This document shows positions 46,526-54,863 of a stretch of DNA of 64,000 nucleotides, piece after piece. The notes under the pieces were generated by a model that was not told where the DNA came from, did no database searches, and saw only the letters and a program-made list of their open reading frames with translations. The number at the start of each line of letters is the position of its first letter. Positions within the stretch are counted from its first letter, which is position 1. This DNA is from Chryseobacterium daecheongense. Its GTDB lineage: Bacteria > Bacteroidota > Bacteroidia > Flavobacteriales > Weeksellaceae. The DNA is taken from the NCBI GenBank assembly GCA_027920525.1, contig CP115858.1, forward strand, positions 2,108,001 to 2,172,000. The letters are read 5' to 3'. The position numbers and the translations under genes are program-made.

Positions 46526-46541
46526 TTACTCAAGCCATTTT
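46514..46541 (+). terminator. Terminator overlapping the fmt stop codon
   Basis: Arms AAAATGGCTTGA (46514-46525, including the TGA stop) and TCAAGCCATTTT (46530-46541) are exact complements around TTAC, followed by further T. Confidence 0.9.
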
Positions 46542-46566
46542 TTATATTGAAATGTCGTACATATTT

Positions 46567-47688
46567 CTATAATTTCACCATCTCAGTAACTTCCACATCA
46601 TATCCTCCTACCTGTGGTTTTACATCAGGATTCTGGGTAAGTACTTTGAATTTATTAATTCCCAGGTTTTTCAGAATCTGTGTTCCGATACCGTAATCCC
46701 TGTAATTATAGGCTAATGTCGGATGTTGCTGCTGACCATCCTGATAATCTAGGAACTGCTGTAATTTTTTCAATGTGTTTTCAGAATTGGAAACATTATT
46801 AATGAAAATAATAACTCCTTTCCCTTCTTCATTGATCATTTTGGTTACTTTCTCCAATAACGGAGTTTCCCCATTATTCAGTCTTGTTAAAACATCAAAA
46901 TAAGAATCAGAAGACTGTACTCTTACCAATACCGGTTCATCTATAGTCCATGCACCTTTGGTCAGTACAAAATGAATCTGCTCATTAGAGGTTTCCCTGA
47001 ATGCATAAAAATCGAATTCCCCATAATGGGTTTTCACTTTTCTTTCTTCTATTCTGTCAACTAAATTTCCTTTTTTAAGCTGATAGTGAATAAGATCCTC
47101 AATTGATACAATCTTCATATCATGCTTCTGAGCAAATGCATACAAGTCGGGAAGACGGGACATCGTGCCATCTTCATTCATAATTTCACAGATTACTCCA
47201 CCTTCTTTTAAACCTGCCAAATGTGTAAGGTCAATAGCCGCTTCAGTATGTCCGGCTCTTTTTAGTACTCCCCCTTTCTTTGCACGAAGCGGAAAGATAT
47301 GTCCCGGTCTCATAAAGTCAGTAGGTTTGGATTTTTCGTCCATTAAAGCAAGAATGGTTTTAGCTCTGTCACCTGCTGAAATTCCGGTTGACGTACCATT
47401 TCCCAAAAGGTCCACGGAAACCGTAAAAGCTGTTTCTTTAGGATCACTGCTTCTGCTCACCATGATGTCAAGACCTAGTTCATCACATCTTTTTTCAGGA
47501 AGAGGCATACAGATAAGTCCTCTCCCATGCACTGCCATAAAGTTGATCAGTTCAGGAGTTGTAAGTTCTGCAGCACAAAGAAAATCTCCTTCATTTTCTC
47601 TGTTCTCATCATCCACTACTATGATTATTTTACCATTTTTAAGGTCTTCAATAGCCTCAGGAATAGTATTTAATTTAATATCAGACAT
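46567..47688 (-). CDS. ribB: RibBA-type protein with apparently degenerate GTP cyclohydrolase II half
   Basis: Riboflavin synthesis. The N-terminal domain (residues ~1-205) is a complete 3,4-dihydroxy-2-butanone-4-phosphate synthase: VVDDENRENEGDFLCAAE near 28, the MAVHGRGLICMPL region, FTVSVD, GHTEAAIDLTHLAGL near 145, and EIMNEDG near 165. The C-terminal half aligns with GTP cyclohydrolase II but the zinc triad C-x10-C-x-C is not seen (no cysteines there), and the usual EGRGIGL motif is NVSNSENTL. GCH II activity is therefore doubtful; a separate ribA would be needed elsewhere. Start ATG 47688; an upstream TTG is part of the promoter. Confidence 0.88.
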   Translation of the reverse strand: MSDIKLNTIPEAIEDLKNGKIIIVVDDENRENEGDFLCAAELTTPELINFMAVHGRGLICMPLPEKRCDELGLDIMVSRSSDPKETAFTVSVDLLGNGTSTGISAGDRAKTILALMDEKSKPTDFMRPGHIFPLRAKKGGVLKRAGHTEAAIDLTHLAGLKEGGVICEIMNEDGTMSRLPDLYAFAQKHDMKIVSIEDLIHYQLKKGNLVDRIEERKVKTHYGEFDFYAFRETSNEQIHFVLTKGAWTIDEPVLVRVQSSDSYFDVLTRLNNGETPLLEKVTKMINEEGKGVIIFINNVSNSENTLKKLQQFLDYQDGQQQHPTLAYNYRDYGIGTQILKNLGINKFKVLTQNPDVKPQVGGYDVEVTEMVKL

Positions 47689-47706
47689 TTTTACTTTAAA
47701 TTTTTG

Positions 47707-47714
47707 CAAAGATA
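47707..47714 (-). promoter_or_regulatory. -7 promoter element of ribBA
   Basis: The minus strand reads TATCTTTG (TAnnTTTG), 19 bases before ATG 47688. Confidence 0.55.
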
Positions 47715-47754
47715 CTCATAAAAAAAGGCATCGCCAATTAATATAAATGGTTTG

Positions 47755-48759
47755 TTATTTTATGATTAAAGAGTCCATAGCTTTTCTGAAAATCCCGTAA
47801 GAATCAAGTCTTTTCTGATGATCATAAATATGAGAATTGATGATAAGCTCGTCTACATTGAATTTTTCCTGGAAGTCTTTTAATTTTTTTTCAATTTCAG
47901 ATTGATCCCCGATAAAACTGTATCTCAATTTCTGTAGCACAGCCGATTTTTCCATAGGCGACCATATATCATCCATATCCGCCACAGGAGGAGCAAATGG
48001 CTTTCTATCATTTCTGATAATATTAAGAAATGCCTGAAATAATGTGGTAGAAAGCTGATGAGCCTCTTCTGAAGTTTCTGCGGCAGTTCCATTCACACAG
48101 GCCATAATATAAGGCTTGTCAAGCTGTTTGGATGGCTCAAAATGTTCTCTGTAAATACTGAAAGCCATTTCCATCTGTTCAGGGGCAAAATGTCCCGCAA
48201 AAGCATATGGAAGGCCCAATTCTGCTGCAAGCCATGCACTGTCAGTACTCGAACCCAGGATATACAGTGGAATATCCAGTCCCTCACCAGGAATCGCACG
48301 AACTAAAGAGTTGGAATTTTCTTTGGAAAAATATCTTTGCAGTTCCAGAATCTGTCTGGGAAATTGTTCGTTGATAATTGCAGGATTCCTTCCCAGCGCC
48401 TGGGCGGTAATGCCATCCGTTCCGGGAGCCCTTCCAAGCCCAAGATCAATCCTGCCTGGGAATAAAGACTCAAGTGTCCCGAATTGTTCGGCGATGACCA
48501 GTGAACTGTGATTGGGAAGCATAACCCCTCCCGACCCTACTCTTATTTTTTGGGTTCCATTTGCAATAAAACCAATAAGAACAGAGGTAGCCGAACTGGC
48601 TATGCTTGCCATATTATGGTGTTCTGCCAGCCAAAATCTTTTATAATTGATATTTTCAGCATAATTTGCCAGGGACAGACTGTCCTGAAAGGTATCGTGG
48701 ATGCTTTTTCCCTGCTTTACCGGAGCAAGATCCAAAACAGATATTTCAAAATTTTTCAT
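47755..48759 (-). CDS. Luciferase-like (LLM class) flavin-dependent monooxygenase
   Basis: A 334-residue TIM-barrel flavoenzyme of the bacterial luciferase superfamily. Diagnostic segments: ISVLDLAPVKQG near residue 6, RFWLAEHHNM near 40, GSGGVMLPNHSSLVIAEQFGTLE near 78, RIDLGLGRAPGTDG near 105, and ILGSSTDSAWLAAELGLPYAFA near 167. The SDSA-type active-site loop fits the group I alkanal/sulphonate-like oxygenases; the substrate is unknown. It lies 48 bases upstream of ribBA on the same strand, but ribBA has its own promoter. Confidence 0.88.
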   Translation of the reverse strand: MKNFEISVLDLAPVKQGKSIHDTFQDSLSLANYAENINYKRFWLAEHHNMASIASSATSVLIGFIANGTQKIRVGSGGVMLPNHSSLVIAEQFGTLESLFPGRIDLGLGRAPGTDGITAQALGRNPAIINEQFPRQILELQRYFSKENSNSLVRAIPGEGLDIPLYILGSSTDSAWLAAELGLPYAFAGHFAPEQMEMAFSIYREHFEPSKQLDKPYIMACVNGTAAETSEEAHQLSTTLFQAFLNIIRNDRKPFAPPVADMDDIWSPMEKSAVLQKLRYSFIGDQSEIEKKLKDFQEKFNVDELIINSHIYDHQKRLDSYGIFRKAMDSLIIK

Positions 48760-49080
48760 AGATGATCATTATTTTCTAAAGAAGATCTGAAACCTCCTTT
48801 GCCAATTTCGTAATTATAAATTGAGATTTAAAAACATACAAATTTACCACATAAAAACTGCATTAGTTACTTTTTGTAATTGATAAGTCTGATGACCTAT
48901 TTCAGGCAAAAACTATTAAAAAATCCTTATCCGTACCTCTTATGGATTTTCTAGAAATGAGATCGAAAAATACTTTTCCAAATCCCCTTTTTAAAAGCCT
49001 GTAGCATCAAAAAAATCAACAATAAGTAAAATTTATATTGCATCCATATAAATAAATCATATATAAGAGAAATAAAATAT

Positions 49081-49088
49081 TAAATTTG
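49081..49088 (+). promoter_or_regulatory. -7 promoter element of the astacin-like gene
   Basis: TAAATTTG matches TAnnTTTG, 52 bases before ATG 49141; the inverted repeat follows directly, in the presumed leader. Confidence 0.5.
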
Positions 49089-49090
49089 TA

Positions 49091-49115
49091 TATGATCCTA
49101 TCATATTGGATCATA
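49091..49115. repeat. Inverted repeat TATGATCC-N9-GGATCATA
   Basis: Exact eight-base arms TATGATCC (49091-49098) and GGATCATA (49108-49115) immediately downstream of the -7 box. It overlaps or follows the start of transcription, so it could be an operator or a leader hairpin. Confidence 0.55.
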
Positions 49116-49140
49116 GTTTAATACCACAAAAAATATTATT

Positions 49141-49989
49141 ATGAAAAAACGATTTGAAAAAACATTCTTAAGCAGAATGTTAACCAAAAGAAATCTATCG
49201 ATCAGCCTGATTGTTGCCTTGATTCTTACATCATGCAGTAAAAACAATGAAGAAATGATGACGGAAGCACAAACTGATGCTTTCAATTCAGCTAACATTA
49301 AACAGGGCAAATTAGGAGGACAGGTTATTACCTACGAGAGAAAGAATGGAATGAATTTTTTCCAGGGAGACATCGTGTTGTCCGATAAACAATTAGCGGA
49401 AGATAATTCTGCAAATAAAGGTGGAGCAACTTTGTCAAGGTGGCCGAATGGCAAAATTTATTATACCGTAGCCAGCAATATGGGGTCTATTAATGCAAAT
49501 AAGATTACTTCTGCAGTCAATGAGTATAATACAAAAACCAATACCCAATGGATTCCCCGTACCAATCAATCCAATTATGTAGAATTTATTTTCGGAAGCT
49601 CTTCCGGATATGACGGGTGGGCTCATATCGGATACCAGGGAGGTAAACAAAACATCTCATTGGATCAGAATATTTCTACGGCGTCAGTGATCCATGAAAT
49701 GGGACATACTGTAGGGCTTTATCATGAGCACTGCCGTAAAGACCGGGATCAATATGTAAGCATCCAATGGGATAATATCCAAAGCGGACAAGCTTACAAT
49801 TTCAATATTTATAATTCAGGAACAGATATCGGGCCTTTCAATATTAATTCAGTGATGATGTACTGGCCAACCTCGTATTCTAAAAATGGATTACCTACCA
49901 TTAAAAAAGCGGATAATACCAATTTCACCTACAACAGGACAGGCTTTACGACAGGAGACATCAATACGATCAATGCAATGTATCCTTAA
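49141..49989 (+). CDS. Astacin-like (M12A) metallopeptidase lipoprotein
   Basis: A 282-residue exported protease. A signal with lipobox-like ILTSCSK near residue 31 suggests lipidation. After a propeptide-like region (residues ~35-105), the zinc motif HEMGHTVGLYHE is at residues 185-196, with the Met-turn SVMMYWP near 238 and the Tyr-zone YNRTGFTTGD. The motif is that of astacins such as flavastacin from a Chryseobacterium relative. The substrate is unknown; a role in degrading host or environmental protein is possible. Confidence 0.9.
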   Translation: MKKRFEKTFLSRMLTKRNLSISLIVALILTSCSKNNEEMMTEAQTDAFNSANIKQGKLGGQVITYERKNGMNFFQGDIVLSDKQLAEDNSANKGGATLSRWPNGKIYYTVASNMGSINANKITSAVNEYNTKTNTQWIPRTNQSNYVEFIFGSSSGYDGWAHIGYQGGKQNISLDQNISTASVIHEMGHTVGLYHEHCRKDRDQYVSIQWDNIQSGQAYNFNIYNSGTDIGPFNINSVMMYWPTSYSKNGLPTIKKADNTNFTYNRTGFTTGDINTINAMYP

Positions 49990-50008
49990 TTTTCAATATG
50001 CTATAGAC

Positions 50009-50038
50009 AGGAAAAGAATTCTTAGGAATTCTTTTCCT
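50009..50038. terminator. Shared terminator of two convergent genes
   Basis: Arms AGGAAAAGAATTC and GAATTCTTTTCCT are exact complements around TTAG. It reaches into the last codons of the PIF1-like gene on the minus strand (stop at 50022-50024). Confidence 0.85.
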
Positions 50039-52148
50039 TTTTGTAATTATAGTGGTTGATAAGAATTCTTATTTCATTAAATTCAAAATCATTCGGCAAA
50101 GCATTCTTCCATTCCGTCAATGTCTCGTGCGGTTTCTGGTAAAATTCTTTTTCAAAAGCTTTAATCTTATCTGAAGTAATGACTCTGGAGATATCCAGTA
50201 AACCCTGTTCTGCAAATTTCGCCAGGTGCCCGATAACGGTTTCTTTTACAAGCCCTCTTTCCAGTGAGATTTCACCAATTGTTTTTCCTTGCTCAAATAG
50301 TTGAAAGGTAAGCACCTGAGATGGAACTTTGGCAATTTTCAGGCTGACCTCCTGGTTGTTTTTCTCATCCAGAAGTTTAGTATCCAGCAAATGAATATCT
50401 TTCAGGCTATTCAGGTATTCTTCAATATCTTCCAGCCAGTCTTTAAATTCTTCATTATATTGCTTAAGTCCTTTTGCTCCTTTTATTTCAGCATAAAAAT
50501 CTTTCAAAGGATTAAAAACCTTGTCACGTATCTCGGTAAAAAAGAAATTAACAGCCCCTTTTGCCTTATTTTCAATTTCAGACCATTCCTCTTTCTTATC
50601 AAGAAGAAGCTCTATTTTTTGAGTTAATACCCTTTCCAGTTTTCCAAAAATCTTTCCAAGCTGAACGATTTCATGCTTTAGCTGAAGATAGAGCTGGTTG
50701 GTTTTTACATGATCAATATTTTTTGTAGCGACAGACAGCTTATTCCATTCTTCAACTTCTTTCAGAAACCATAAACTATCAATTGTACGAAGCACTTTTT
50801 TAATACTGTAATCGTATTTTTCTCTGTTTAAAATATCTTCTACATGATCATTAGCAAAAGTGTCGCCCTGGAATTGAAGTATCCTCGTATCTTTAAATAT
50901 GACTTCAGGAGTAATTTTTGATTTTAAAACAATCCCCTCCAACGTCCTGCATCGTGATAATGCAACATACACCTGCCCTGCCGTAAAACTTTTCCCGGCA
51001 TCAATAATTACCTTATCAAAGGTTAATCCCTGGCTTTTGTGGATGGTAACTGCCCATGCCAGTTTTATAGGAAATTGCTCAAAGCTTCCTAAAACCTCTT
51101 CTTTAATATTTTTATCAGTATCCAGGAAATATTTCTTCTGTTCCCATACTTCTCTTTTGACGACGATTTCTCTTTCACTTCCTTCTAAAGCTACACGAAT
51201 CTCATTTTCATCAAGTCCCACAATTTCCCCCAGCTTTCCATTAAAATATTTCTTTTCGGGAGAAACATCATTTCTGATAAACATAATCTGAGCTCCTATC
51301 TTCAGCTCCAGAAACTGATCATTCGGAAACTGGTTTTCTTTAAATTCCCCAAAGAGTTTCGCTTCATAAGTGCTGGGATCAACTTTTATTTCTGCGAGTT
51401 TTTTCTGATTGATCTCATCTGCCATTTTATTGTGAGAACACAGATAGACATATGAATCCTGTCCCGTTTCGAAATCGGGGTCATACCTCTCATTAAGATG
51501 TTCAAAATCAATATTGGCGATATCGCCATCCCGGATAGCATTCAGGATTTCCAGAAATTCCTGATCGGACTGACGGTAGACTTTTGTCAATTCAATAGTA
51601 ATCAAAGGAATTTCCTTGATTGCAAGGCTATCGAAAAAGAACGGAGACTGATAATACATCTTCAGAATATGTTCATCTCTTACCACCGGCGGAAGCTGAT
51701 ACAAGTCTCCAATGAACAGCATCTGAACCCCTCCGAATCTTTGATTGTTTCTTCTGACAAATCTTAGAGAAAAGTCCATCATGTCCAGGACATCAGCTCT
51801 GAGCATCGAGACCTCATCGATGATGATAATTTCTATTTCCCTTAAAAGCTTGAGTTTATCCTTACGGTACTTAAAATGAGGCATCAGATCAGCAATATTA
51901 TTTGCTAAACTTCCATCGATTCTTTCTGTGGTAGGTAAAAATGTTCGTAATGGCAGCCCAAACATGGAATGAATGGTAACTCCACCTGCATTAATGGCAG
52001 CAATCCCTGTAGGTGCTATCACAATGTGCTTCTTCTTGGTCCTTTTTACAAAATCATTCAGAAAAGTTGTTTTACCTGTTCCTGCTTTTCCGGTGAGGAA
52101 AACACTTCTGTTGGTGTGCTCTATTATGTCAAAAAAATGATTGTTCAT
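50022..52148 (-). CDS. PIF1-like superfamily 1 helicase with C-terminal HTH
   Basis: A 708-residue helicase; I chose ATG 52148 because the upstream TTG is inside the promoter box. Residues ~10-430 have the PIF1/RecD-like motor: FLTGKAGTGKTTFL near 18 (Walker A), IVIAPTGIAAINAGGVTIHSMF near 45, IIIDEVSMLRADV near 108, then VALSRCRTLEG near 385 (motif VI). The C-terminal third is helical; LFEQGKTIGEISLERGLVKETVIGHLAKF near 620-650 is a helix-turn-helix helicase-associated segment. It probably processes DNA structures during replication or repair; the precise role is unknown. Confidence 0.88.
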   Translation of the reverse strand: MNNHFFDIIEHTNRSVFLTGKAGTGKTTFLNDFVKRTKKKHIVIAPTGIAAINAGGVTIHSMFGLPLRTFLPTTERIDGSLANNIADLMPHFKYRKDKLKLLREIEIIIIDEVSMLRADVLDMMDFSLRFVRRNNQRFGGVQMLFIGDLYQLPPVVRDEHILKMYYQSPFFFDSLAIKEIPLITIELTKVYRQSDQEFLEILNAIRDGDIANIDFEHLNERYDPDFETGQDSYVYLCSHNKMADEINQKKLAEIKVDPSTYEAKLFGEFKENQFPNDQFLELKIGAQIMFIRNDVSPEKKYFNGKLGEIVGLDENEIRVALEGSEREIVVKREVWEQKKYFLDTDKNIKEEVLGSFEQFPIKLAWAVTIHKSQGLTFDKVIIDAGKSFTAGQVYVALSRCRTLEGIVLKSKITPEVIFKDTRILQFQGDTFANDHVEDILNREKYDYSIKKVLRTIDSLWFLKEVEEWNKLSVATKNIDHVKTNQLYLQLKHEIVQLGKIFGKLERVLTQKIELLLDKKEEWSEIENKAKGAVNFFFTEIRDKVFNPLKDFYAEIKGAKGLKQYNEEFKDWLEDIEEYLNSLKDIHLLDTKLLDEKNNQEVSLKIAKVPSQVLTFQLFEQGKTIGEISLERGLVKETVIGHLAKFAEQGLLDISRVITSDKIKAFEKEFYQKPHETLTEWKNALPNDFEFNEIRILINHYNYKKEKNS

Positions 52149-52154
52149 CGTCTT

Positions 52155-52162
52155 CAAAATTA
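52155..52162 (-). promoter_or_regulatory. -7 promoter element of the PIF1-like gene
   Basis: The minus strand reads TAATTTTG (TAnnTTTG) and ends six bases before ATG 52148, suggesting a leaderless transcript. Confidence 0.5.
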
Positions 52163-52231
52163 CGGAAAATGAATTTGAAATCCTTCTTGTGGCATAACTT
52201 TTGAGTTCGTTTTTTAAAGATAAAAACTAAT

Positions 52232-52678
52232 ATGGGAAAAGTACCCTCGAAGATTTCTGTGATATCACTATGTATAACAATGGCTTTGGCTTCTTGTGGC
52301 ACAAAAAATATGACAGATAATTTACCTAAAGATATTTCAGAAAGACCCGCTGATGAAAACAGCAAGAAATATGATGAAGTTCAATTGGAAAAAGCAAAAG
52401 CAGTAGTAGAATCAGAAATTGCCAAGGAAAAATGCAGTAATCCTGATGACTGGAAAATAGCACCGATGGGAGCAAAAGCTTGTGGTGGTCCTAAATTTTA
52501 CATTGCTTATCCTAAGGTTTCAGAAGAGCAGATTTTACCTTTAATAGAAGGTTATAATAAGAAAGAAGCAGAGTTTAATACCAAATATGGTATTACTTCG
52601 GATTGTTCTGTAATTGCGGAACCCAAGGGCATAAAATGCAAGAATGGAAAAGCCGAGCTTATATTTGAAGGACAATAA
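52232..52678 (+). CDS. Small cysteine-containing lipoprotein, unknown
   Basis: I do not recognise a named family. A 148-residue predicted lipoprotein (lipobox MALASCGTK, Cys near residue 22) with four more cysteines (KCSNPD, AKACGGP, SDCSV, IKCKNG). CGGPKFYIAYP and the final CKNGKAELIF form a compact domain seen in several Bacteroidetes lipoproteins. Cysteine pairing and envelope localisation are likely; function unknown. It is divergent from the PIF1-like gene. Confidence 0.75.
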   Translation: MGKVPSKISVISLCITMALASCGTKNMTDNLPKDISERPADENSKKYDEVQLEKAKAVVESEIAKEKCSNPDDWKIAPMGAKACGGPKFYIAYPKVSEEQILPLIEGYNKKEAEFNTKYGITSDCSVIAEPKGIKCKNGKAELIFEGQ

Positions 52679-52720
52679 AACAATATTTTTATACACGAAC
52701 AGGAGTTTTTACTAAGGATA

Positions 52721-52756
52721 AAAAAATGCTCTGTCAGATGACAGAGCATTTTTTTA
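52721..52756 (+). terminator. Terminator after the cysteine-containing lipoprotein
   Basis: AAATGCTCTGTCA and TGACAGAGCATTT arms, nearly loopless (GA), followed by T-run. It can also serve the convergent carbonic anhydrase gene. Confidence 0.85.
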
Positions 52757-52772
52757 TATCATATTTTTAATC

Positions 52773-53288
52773 TTATTCCTTATACCATGAGGAATACTTC
52801 ACATAATTATCGGCAATCCTGTTAACCTCTCCTTCAAGCAACTGGGAGGAAATATCTTTTATTTTCCTGGCTGGTACGCCTCCCCATACTTCTCCGGATT
52901 TAATATGCGTTCCCTGAGTAACAACCGATCCTGCACCAATTATTGAATTTTCTTCCACAAGGCAGTCATCCATCACAATTGCTCCCATTCCGATCAGAAC
53001 GTTATCCTGAACCGTACATCCGTGCACAATGGCGTTATGCCCTATAGAAACGTTATTTCCTATAACCAATGGATATTTTTCATATGTACAGTGTAGCATG
53101 ACGTTATCCTGGACATTTACCTTATCCCCCATTTTTATGTAGTTAACATCTCCCCGTATTACTGCATTATACCATACACTGCATTCTTTTCCCATAGTAA
53201 CATCTCCAATGATAGTTGCCGTTTCTGCCAGAAAAGTATTTTCCCCTATTTGTGGTGCTTTGCCCAAAAGTTCTTTTATAAGTGCCAT
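52773..53288 (-). CDS. Gamma-class carbonic anhydrase
   Basis: A 171-residue left-handed beta-helix protein built of hexapeptide repeats (for example VNVQDNVMLHCTYE and VSIGHNAIVHGCTVQDNVLIGMGAIVMDD) typical of gamma carbonic anhydrases or YrdA-like proteins. The zinc-binding histidines correspond to HCTYE, GHNAIVH and HG near residues 69, 92 and 97. Whether it is active is not shown by sequence. It is divergent from nfu. Confidence 0.88.
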   Translation of the reverse strand: MALIKELLGKAPQIGENTFLAETATIIGDVTMGKECSVWYNAVIRGDVNYIKMGDKVNVQDNVMLHCTYEKYPLVIGNNVSIGHNAIVHGCTVQDNVLIGMGAIVMDDCLVEENSIIGAGSVVTQGTHIKSGEVWGGVPARKIKDISSQLLEGEVNRIADNYVKYSSWYKE

Positions 53289-53411
53289 ATTGTTAATTTG
53301 ATATTTTGAAAATGAGTAACTTCTGAAATCAGGTGAAGCAATCTCTATTTTTAAATTACAGTGATAGCAAAAATCTAACTTCTTCCTTCTCCCTCCTAAT
53401 TTCTAATTGCG

Positions 53412-53419
53412 TATTTTTG
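53412..53419 (+). promoter_or_regulatory. -7 promoter element of the nfu operon
   Basis: TATTTTTG matches TAnnTTTG, 21 bases before ATG 53441. Confidence 0.55.
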
Positions 53420-53440
53420 TATCTCAAATTTAACGAAAAA

Positions 53441-54319
53441 ATGCGTAAGATACTTATAGAGCCAACAGAAAACCCAAAAGTGATGAAATTTGTTGCTGAT
53501 TACAATTTGATTCCCGGGTCTCTTGAATTGGACAGAAGTTCAGATATTTCAGAAATTCCTATTGCCCAGGAACTTTTCAACTACCCTTTTGTAGAGAGAA
53601 TTTTCATTACGGCTAATTTTGTAGCTGTTGCAAAACAAGATACTGTAGAGTGGGAGCATGTTGCTGAAAGTCTGAAAAATGTAATTGAAGATGAATTGCT
53701 TGCTAACCCAAGGGTTTACCTTCAGAAGAAAAAGGAAATGTATCAGATCTATGCAGAGATGACTCCTAATCCTAATGTGATGAAATTTGTTTCCAGCAAA
53801 TTATTACTGGATGGTTTTGTAGAGGTTAAATCAAGAACTGAAGCTGATGGAGTTCCTTTAGCTCAGGCTATCTTTAAGGAATTTGATTTTGCTAAAGAAG
53901 TATTTATCTCTGATAATTTCGTTGCAGTAACAAGAAACGATTCTGTAGAATGGCATCAGGTTATGATGGCTGTACGCGGGCTTATTGCTGAATATCTTCA
54001 GAACGGGGGTGAGATTTCAAACCTTGAACCTCAGAAGCACGAGAATCCGGTAGAAAAAATCATCAACAGAGATTATACGGATGATGAACAGAAAATCTCT
54101 GATATATTAAATGAATACGTTGCACCTGCAGTGGAAAATGATGGCGGGAAAATTTCATTAATGGAATATGACGAAGCCAACAAAACAGCGAAAATGCTGT
54201 TACAGGGTGCATGTTCAGGATGTCCAAGTTCTACTGCTACCCTAAAAAACGGGATCGAAAATATTTTAAAACAATTCGTTCCTGATTTGGTAGAAAGAGT
54301 GGAAGCTGTAAATGGATAA
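53441..54319 (+). CDS. NifU/Nfu-type iron-sulphur scaffold protein
   Basis: A 292-residue Fe-S cluster carrier. Start ATG 53441 (MRKILIEPTENPKVMKF), not the longer upstream open frame. Two tandem Nfu N-terminal repeats are present (TENPKVMKFV near residue 8 and TPNPNVMKFV near 108), each followed by QELFNYPFVERIFIT- or QAIFKEFDFAKEVFIS-type segments. The C-terminal Nfu domain has the cluster ligands CSGCPSS near residue 266. It delivers clusters to apoproteins. It is followed at once by an FMN reductase and hemH, linking Fe-S and haem supply. Confidence 0.92.
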   Translation: MRKILIEPTENPKVMKFVADYNLIPGSLELDRSSDISEIPIAQELFNYPFVERIFITANFVAVAKQDTVEWEHVAESLKNVIEDELLANPRVYLQKKKEMYQIYAEMTPNPNVMKFVSSKLLLDGFVEVKSRTEADGVPLAQAIFKEFDFAKEVFISDNFVAVTRNDSVEWHQVMMAVRGLIAEYLQNGGEISNLEPQKHENPVEKIINRDYTDDEQKISDILNEYVAPAVENDGGKISLMEYDEANKTAKMLLQGACSGCPSSTATLKNGIENILKQFVPDLVERVEAVNG

Positions 54320-54322
54320 TTG

Positions 54323-54853
54323 ATGTCTGGAGGAAAGAAAATCGTAGTAATCATTGGTAGTGCCACAAAGAACTCAAGTAATTGGAAACTTATACAGCAA
54401 GCCATTAAAACGAGCAGCATTGATTTCGAGATTTACGACGATCTTTCCATTTTTCCTCATTTTGACACGCAACAAACGGATCATAATACACCTGTAGAAA
54501 TTTTAAAGATCAGAGAAGATATTAAAGGTTCTGCAGGTGTATTATTTTCTACACCGGAATATATTTTCAGTATTCCAAGCAGATTAAAAAACCTTCTGGA
54601 ATGGTGTGTATCCACTACGATCTTTTCTGAAAAACCTGTGGCTGTTATTACAGCTTCGGCTCAGGGAGAAAAAGCACATGAAGAACTTTTACTGATTTTA
54701 AGAACACTCGGTGCTGCAACGGAGAGTGATCATCAACTCCTTATAAAAGGGATCAAAGGTAAATTTGATGAAAATGGTAACATTGAAAATAATACCTTTG
54801 CGATGATATCAAAATTGATGATCAGTTTCGAAAACTCTATTTTTCATAATTAA
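54323..54853 (+). CDS. NADPH-dependent FMN reductase
   Basis: A 176-residue flavodoxin-like protein of the NADPH-dependent FMN reductase family, with KIVVIIGSATKNSSNWKLIQ at the N-terminus (FMN phosphate loop), then LFSTPEYIFSIPSRLKNLLEW near residue 72. ATG 54323 lies three bases after the nfu stop TAA. It supplies reduced FMN or acts on other electron acceptors; the natural substrate is unknown. Operon with nfu and hemH. Confidence 0.88.
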   Translation: MSGGKKIVVIIGSATKNSSNWKLIQQAIKTSSIDFEIYDDLSIFPHFDTQQTDHNTPVEILKIREDIKGSAGVLFSTPEYIFSIPSRLKNLLEWCVSTTIFSEKPVAVITASAQGEKAHEELLLILRTLGAATESDHQLLIKGIKGKFDENGNIENNTFAMISKLMISFENSIFHN

Positions 54854-54863
54854 AATAAAAAAA

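Larger units (their letters stand above)
48760..49140. other. Gene-free stretch between the LLM gene and the astacin-like gene
   Basis: About 380 AT-rich bases with no credible gene or RNA. The right end holds a promoter box (49081-49088) and an inverted repeat (49091-49115) for the downstream gene; elsewhere I see only A/T runs. Confidence 0.55.

Noticed and set aside
53333..53440. Longer N-terminus for the Nfu protein
   Set aside because: The added residues are hydrophobic and unrelated to Nfu; the promoter box at 53412-53419 lies inside them.
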